From NCBI GenBank assembly GCA_030549335.1, contig CM060186.1, positions 17,661,189-17,725,188 on the forward strand: 64,000 nucleotides of DNA, written 5' to 3'. This document shows positions 57,777 through 64,000 of this stretch, piece after piece; within the stretch, counting starts at the first letter, position 1; each line of letters starts with the position of its first letter. The DNA comes from Pontederia crassipes (Eukaryota > Streptophyta > Magnoliopsida > Commelinales > Pontederiaceae). Below the pieces are notes generated by a model. It had not been told where the DNA came from, did not search any database, and worked only from the letters and a program-made list of their open reading frames with translations. Position numbers and translations under genes: made by a program.

Positions 57777-60411
57777 GTAACGTTCCGAAATTCCACCCAT
57801 CAGGTGGCGAAATATCCTTTTGGTTGTTGCTTTCTTCGATCTTTATTTGACTCTTTTGTTGACCCAGATGGTCAATAGAACTAACAGGTAAGCGAAAGAC
57901 TTAAATAAAATTATTACAACAATAATATGAGAAGATGTGGAAGCTAAAATAGATAAAATAACTAGTACATCATATGTGACATATAAAATATCCATGTCAC
58001 ATTACATGTCCATACGAGGTCTCAAATACAACTCGATCAATAGAAAGAAAAGACTCTATATAAACTCTACGATAACTATGTGCATACACCACCCGAACTA
58101 TAGTCGTCGCACACATCTTAACCAAGCTCACAATTCAATCATTCATCTGTAAGGATCACACACGGGAGCAAGTTCAACCATTAGAATAACACTAAGGGTG
58201 AGTTCGTATAGGTCATAAAATAGTTCCATTATAATAAGCATGAAGCAAACATATAAATCAAATAAGAAGGTGAATTATAATGTGGAGTCAATAAGAATAT
58301 CATAATCATAGTTCATGTCTTTTCATTTTATTTCTTTTCCATATTCATATTTATGTTCATTGTTCCATAGTCGTTTGTTCATGTTCATGTTTCATAAGGA
58401 CAAAGTCCTTTTATTCATCTTTAGCCATGAGTTGGAAGAGCTCTTCACTTTTAGAAAATATTATTGCAAACACACAAGTATGTAACTATGGTGGGCCAAT
58501 GGAGGATCAATGACACGACAGACGTTCTATAGGATAGGATGACCACGTACTAAGAGATAACATCCCTCGGTGGAGAGGATACTTTGCACCATCCATCGAA
58601 GTGATGATGACATCGCACTAGATGGTAACATCCCTCGATGGAGAGGACCTCGCACTATGTAGTAGCATCCATAAGGAAGTGCCTCACACAAGGTTGTCAT
58701 AACTTTCCATCAAAGTAAGCAATAACAATCCTCATCTTTTATCTTTATTAGATCATGAACATCTCTTTCGATCACATGGATCAATAGATAGCAAAGATGG
58801 CTCCAAATCATCTTTAATATCATGTCATTCAGTACCAATCAAGTAGACAAAGACTTGTCAAATCGTGATGGTTAGATTAAGATCAGGTCCGTTTGGAATT
58901 CAGTCAGTGGCCGTTCGAAAGGGATTCAGACATCTGTTTGGTCTGTATACATCAGTCGACCGAAAGTAGTTCGATCGTCTGTTCTAAGCATCTTTCTACC
59001 ATTCAACAGTCATGTAAATCCGTCGACCAAAAGCCTTTTGGACGTTCATTATCACATGATGTTCTAGAACTTTTTGATCAATAGTTTTGGTCGGTTGAAA
59101 CTTGACCGATCGTCCGTTAGAACGGTGTCGTCTTCCTCCTCAGTCGGTCGGATTTCTCCATCAACTGTCAAAAGTCCTTCCGACGAGATAATCCAGATCA
59201 GTGACCTACAATAGTTTTGATCGACCGACTGGTTATCCTTGTCATTACCGAGTCTTGACATTTTCTTGTTTGATCGTCCAAAAGGATTACGAACTTTTAT
59301 TCTGGTCCATATCGATGATCTGATCGAGTTTCAGACGTCCGATATGGTATATACTAAACCCTGTCGAGCTAAAATGAACAATCGAAATGGTTTCAGTCAT
59401 CCGCTTCAATTCGACAAAGTCGCAAATCAATGCAGATCCTTGTGTTTTTAATCAAGTTTTCTACTCGAAAATAATCTAACACTATTTAACATCATACACA
59501 ATATATGTAACATAATCCATAAGCATATTATCACATCTATTTCATCATGTAAGAATTATTTTCATCACATATCAGATTTCGCAAAGATTCATAATAACTT
59601 TTATAGATAGACACTAAACTAAAAATTTATGAAACTTATCATGATATCATCACACTTTAGATCGATCAACAGTCATAACAAGAACATATACATATGAACC
59701 ATCATTCATTTCAACTATCACGACATGTGTCAAATAAATCTTCTAGGTTCTTAACAAGTATCATATAGAATCATTCATATATCGTTCGGCTAAGTATAGG
59801 ACCAATAAATATCACAACTTCTACCCTTACCTAGCATGCGTCTTAAGCCTAAATAGGTCCTTATAACATATATTAATCTTAGGAAACTAGACCATGACCC
59901 AAATCTCGAAAGTACACCTTTTCCAAACGTTCTTCAAAGGGTGGAGCTTCCTCGTTCTCTTTTCCCTTGCGCACCTTCAACACCTGCAGGTCTTGCCCTC
60001 ACGTCTTTTGGCCGGAACCAAACTATGGAGTAAGGAGTGAAAAACACCGAAAGTGGAGAAGATGAGGAGAAAAGGAGAAAAAATGAAATAGAGAGGGTCA
60101 CAATGGCTTTTAAGGGCTTAATGGTGGGGTTTCATGGCATAAATTCCCTCATTTCATGTGTAGAGAGGTTACAAAACTTCTGCCATTATGATGGTGAAAT
60201 GGGGAGACAGAAGAATCAAAATGGAGATAATTTTGTTTCTGTCCATTGAGCTTCCGGACACCCGAAAGTATTTCTATCGTTCTGTGAAACATTAGTCAGA
60301 TGGTCGTCGTCATCGCGATAACAAGTGTCCATTTTAATTTCGGACATCCGAAAGTTCGACGTCAGAAATGTAAAAAAAATTAAATTCTTTTAAATTTTTG
60401 GAATGTTGCGA
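57777..60411 (-). mobile_element. Probable solo LTR of a large Ty3/gypsy element
   Basis: A perfect 5-bp repeat, tactt, flanks the block at 57772-57776 and 60412-60416. Termini are short inverted repeats: gtaacgttccgaaatt on the left and the inverse of aatttttggaatgttgcga on the right, the usual LTR arrangement. Internal repeats such as taacatccctcg(g/a)tggagagga (58560 and 58627) and numerous cgaccga/tcggtcg words occur. There is no coding domain. Length about 2.6 kb fits the long LTRs of Del/Tekay-type elements. Orientation is a guess. Confidence 0.5.
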
Positions 60412-60416
60412 TACTT

Positions 60417-61512
60417 CTCCACAAGGCAAAGATTTTACTCCCCTTAATTATGTATCTACTCATTCTCCTTAATCATTTATAACTTTCTAGGCCATAAGTA
60501 TATATGCTTTTTTTTAATCTTCTAATGATTTTTCCTTTTTCCCCAAACAAATGTTACCAGCTAAGTTCATTTTTTGTTACTCATATTTCATCTCTTTGAC
60601 ATATAAAAAAGAGTCTGCAATTTTGTATAAGGAAGATAAATAGTGTTTTCATTCTTTTTTTTTACATAAAAATAACTCCTAAGCTTGTAAACGATTCATA
60701 GGAACTAAATGATAAATTTTAAAGATAAAAAAATGCAAGACTAAAAAGTTTATATATCATCAAATATTGTATAAGGTCTTGAAACAATAATAATATATGA
60801 TCAAAAATAGGTTTCACCATTTGATCATATGCGACAAGTATTTTCTTTCTATTATTAGAGGTGAGCATGGCCCAACCTTCCCGACCCAATTATTTTTCGA
60901 GAATAATCTTTATCGAAAATATATTTAGGTTGGAACCATGCCGAATTATAAAAAATCTGACCATTCAAACCCGTTTGGTTGGGGTTAAGTTTGTATGAGA
61001 TTAAGACATATAATCCGATAAATTAGTCAATTTTTGAAGTCTGCACCGGATTACTTTTATTCCATCTGATATAAAGAATACATTAACTCTCATTTTTTTA
61101 TTATTTATGAGATTAATTTTTTTTTTAAATGATAACTTTACCCTTTGTAATTTTTGTAAAATAAATGTTGCGTTCGATTATAACCCGCGAAATATCTATA
61201 TAATCCATCAATTAACCTGCAATCAAACGCCACCTCAAAGTCTAAACCAGATCTCGATCATTTAATATTATAATATATAAATACATTATAAGATATTAAA
61301 TATATTTTTTATATTATATTTTTATTTTTTTCTTTAAATATACTATGTTATAGTTACTTATGATGCTCGTTACAGTTACTTCGTTATGATGCTCCTATGG
61401 ACTTAAATAAATAGAAACTACATAATCCCAAAACTAATAAACATTTTTTATCATATTTTAAAGATAAGTATTATTTTATTTCCTTAAATTTTATTATAAC
61501 ATTTACAACTGT

Positions 61513-61553
<41 letters not shown>

Positions 61554-62681
61554 GCATCAAAGTGTATATATCATTGAATTAAATAATCCATAAATATCTT
61601 ATTTTTCGTTCATAACTTCCCATACAATATGTACATATCAATGAGTTATTGTATCATGAGACGGACAATTTTGAAACACTATTGATAAGATACCTAATGG
61701 ACTTTTTTTAAGCGGGGCTATGACCGAGGGATATATACTATACTTTTAACATTTTTTTAACTAATATGTATATAATTATTTAACTGTGGCAAAAAAAAAT
61801 TGGCTCCCAAACTCCATTCTTCACAATATTTTTATAACCGGACTCAAATGATCAATTGCATCATGGTTGGACCATCTAATGGAGTTCGATTGAGTTGAAT
61901 CAAATTTTAATAAAATAATATTATTTGTAATAATTTTAAAACTATATACATTACAAATATAATATTATGTATAAAAAAATTAGTAACATGCTAAACTTGA
62001 AAAATTAATATATATATATATATATATTAAACTTAAATGACTCCCAAATTGTTAATATTTAATATTACATTTTTATTTATCGTTAAATGATATTAATAAT
62101 ATGTTAATCTTTTTTCTATAAATCAATCTTATTTCTTATTTAATTTCCTTTTTCCCATTTCTTTCTGTCTCTCTTTATTAATTTTACTTTCCTTTTTCCC
62201 ATTTCTTCATCTCTCACTTCATTAATTATTAGTACTTTATCTATTAACACATTTTATTATTATCGTAAATCACTCATAATATTCTCATTCTCATTTTATT
62301 TTCATTTCTTCCTCTCTCTTCATTAATTTTATTTTCCTTATTTTACCTTTTCCTCTCTCTTCATTAATTCTCTAGTTAGGTCTCTTTTCTCCATTCTTAA
62401 TGTTGATTCCTTTTATTTGTTTTGTTTCCATCTATTTTTTTTTTCTTTTGAGTAGTTTTTGTTTTTTTTTCAATTTTTTTGAATGAACTAGATTCTTTTC
62501 ATTTTGTCAGTTCGACGATTTATACTACTTCAATCGAATTTTATCCGGTCAAACTATCATTCCGATTTTAATGTAAAATCGGATCAGATTAGATGTCGAT
62601 TCAAAACTGGCCGATCTGATCTAATTTTATTCTTCATAGCTCAACTCTTGCTACGTTATATTGAGTGCATTATTTATCAAT
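60417..62681. other. AT-rich intergenic region
   Basis: No gene recognised. A (TA)n microsatellite lies at about 61517-61551. 62100-62400 has repeated cctttttcccatttctt and cattaatttta words. 60860-61060 contains gaggtgagcatggcccaacc, which resembles a hAT-type terminus, but no partner was found. Confidence 0.4.
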
Positions 62682-63571
62682 GTTATTAAAATCGGACCGG
62701 CCACCCAACCGGATGATCGTAATTGGACTAGTTTGATCGGATTCAGTCGAATTCAATAGGATTTTATTAAATTAATATTAGTTAAATATTATATAATGCT
62801 TATATTTTATAATAAAATATAATAAACAAATATTTAATTAAATATTAATATTCATAAAAAGTGTTTGAATTTTTATTATTAATATAGTATATTAATTATT
62901 TTATTTCATTCTTCAATACTATTTTAGGGTGATAATATATTAATTAGTTTTGACATATATCACTCTCATGTTTATATTTTTTTTCTTTACTTTCATTTTA
63001 GTATTTTTATTTTTCTATTTCCATTAGTTCCTCTCTCCACATTAATTCCCATATTTATTTACTTTTTTATAATAAAAAGATATTAAAATTTTTAATATTC
63101 ATAAAAAAACTTTAAGTTATTATTATTGATATACTATATTAATTCTTTTATTTTATTCTTTGATACTATTTTGTGATGATAATAAATTAATTTAATTTTC
63201 CATACATCACACTTACTTCCTTTTATTTTCTTCTTTATTTTCATTTTAATACTTTCCTTTTTTGTTTCCATTAATTCCTCTCCCATATTGATTTCTCACA
63301 TTTATTTCCTCTTTAATTTTTATCAATTATTTAATTCAAATACTTTCTCATTTTTTACCTTTCTTTCTAATTTTTTATTTTTTTTATTTTTACTTTTATT
63401 TTTAATTTTTTTACTTTAAATATTGAACCGAGTTTGATTGAGTGGTTGAACAAGTAAACTGGTTTTTAGCCGGTTCCACTTTAATTCCATTTTTTAAGTA
63501 ATTTGGATCGGACCAGCGGTCATTTCACGATGGAATCGATTAAATCAATCGGTCGATTCGATTTTAATAAC
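62682..63571. mobile_element. Non-autonomous inverted-repeat element of about 890 bp
   Basis: Left end gttattaaaatcggaccggc and right end the inverse of gtcgattcgattttaataac. GC-richer cggtt/ggccggt words sit near both ends with a pure AT interior. The interior contains two tandem copies of a roughly 247-bp unit (taatattcataaaaa at 62846 and 63093, each followed by pyrimidine-rich sequence). No TSD could be read. No transposase. Confidence 0.55.
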
Positions 63572-64000
63572 CATATAAGTTGCAAGTTGAATTTCAATTC
63601 ATTGTCAAGCTTAATTAATTTAGTGATATCATCAACTGCCGCATACCTGACAAAGGCACGTGGGACTTCTAGCAAAAAGTTTTTAACTCGAAATTTTAAT
63701 TAAAACGACCGTAGTAGTGTACCACTAGACATCAACTCTTGTCGATTTAATGGACTGATTTTAATGTCCATAAGTTGTGGAAATGATATAAAAAGAGAAA
63801 TAAACATGTTACATTGTATTTTATTCCTTATAACTCTCATCAATCGTATTTTCGTTATTGTATTATAATTTTATTATATACTTAATAGGTACTGAAATAT
63901 TTTTTATCAAAAAAGGGAAAAAAATATTTTAACTTTTTTATGATTAATTATTTTCAAATTATTTTTCTTATAATCAATTGTATTGTGTCTTTTATGTCAT
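63572..64000. other. End of window, nothing recognised
   Basis: AT-rich DNA without a convincing frame or repeat structure. Confidence 0.4.

Noticed and set aside
1-64000. tRNA, rRNA or other structured RNA genes
   Set aside because: I looked for tRNA A/B-box pairs and cloverleaf stems by eye and saw none that is convincing. A covariance-model scan would be decisive.

Overview
This window is nuclear DNA from a flowering plant. It is AT-rich and dominated by nested transposable elements. A monocot is likely but not proven: the PPR coding sequence is very GC-rich at its 5' end and much less so at its 3' end, a gradient best known from monocots. I recognise four host genes, all on the + strand. 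They are a PPR-DYW organelle RNA-editing factor resembling Arabidopsis REME1 (2048..3897, broken by a one-base frameshift), an eight-exon PLAC8/cysteine-rich membrane protein (18249..20418), and two near-identical copies of the splicing factor U2AF35 (29089..29925 and 52904..53740). The U2AF35 copies lie in a 2.1-kb segmental duplication about 24 kb apart. A decayed fragment of a mitochondrial-type HSP70 gene lies on the minus strand near 55.5-56.1 kb.

Layout. 0-6 kb: the PPR gene and its flanks. 6-8.5 kb: a minus-strand LTR element whose only coding remnant is a copia gag (TR-GAG-like). One of its LTRs carries a 5'-truncated RTE-type LINE, and a 186-bp head-to-tail deletion derivative of the same LINE family sits at its left edge. 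9.8-15.4 kb: a heavily mutated Ty1/copia element split by a 1.17-kb foldback transposon with Mutator-type target duplication. 16.8-17.3 kb: a foldback MITE. 18-20.4 kb: the PLAC8 gene, with a 31-bp RTE insertion in intron 3. 22-26.3 kb: a Ty3/gypsy pol remnant (minus strand), interrupted inside its RNase H domain by a 3-kb LTR element lacking pol. 26.3-28.3 kb: short repeat families and a MITE. 28.3-30.4 kb: U2AF35 copy 1. 30.8-35.7 kb: a complete-ended RTE LINE containing a 1,580-bp tandem duplication and a nested copy of its own 3' end. 37-41.1 kb: a hAT transposase pseudogene (minus strand). 41.3-51.2 kb: a 9.9-kb LTR element with 2.2-2.3-kb LTRs and no recognisable polymerase, itself carrying a hAT-type MITE. 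52.2-54.3 kb: U2AF35 copy 2. 57.8-60.4 kb: a probable solo LTR. 60.4-64 kb: AT-rich DNA with one more inverted-repeat element.

The host genes do not form a pathway cluster; they are separate transcription units in a transposon sea. The strongest new signal is the RTE LINE family. Six 3' ends and two 5' ends of it occur here, several bounded by target-site duplications of 13-16 bp. Two of its short derivatives begin at exactly the same internal point, about 70 nt before the 3' end. Most transposon boundaries given here rest on target-site duplications or on continuity of the interrupted reading frame, both read by eye.
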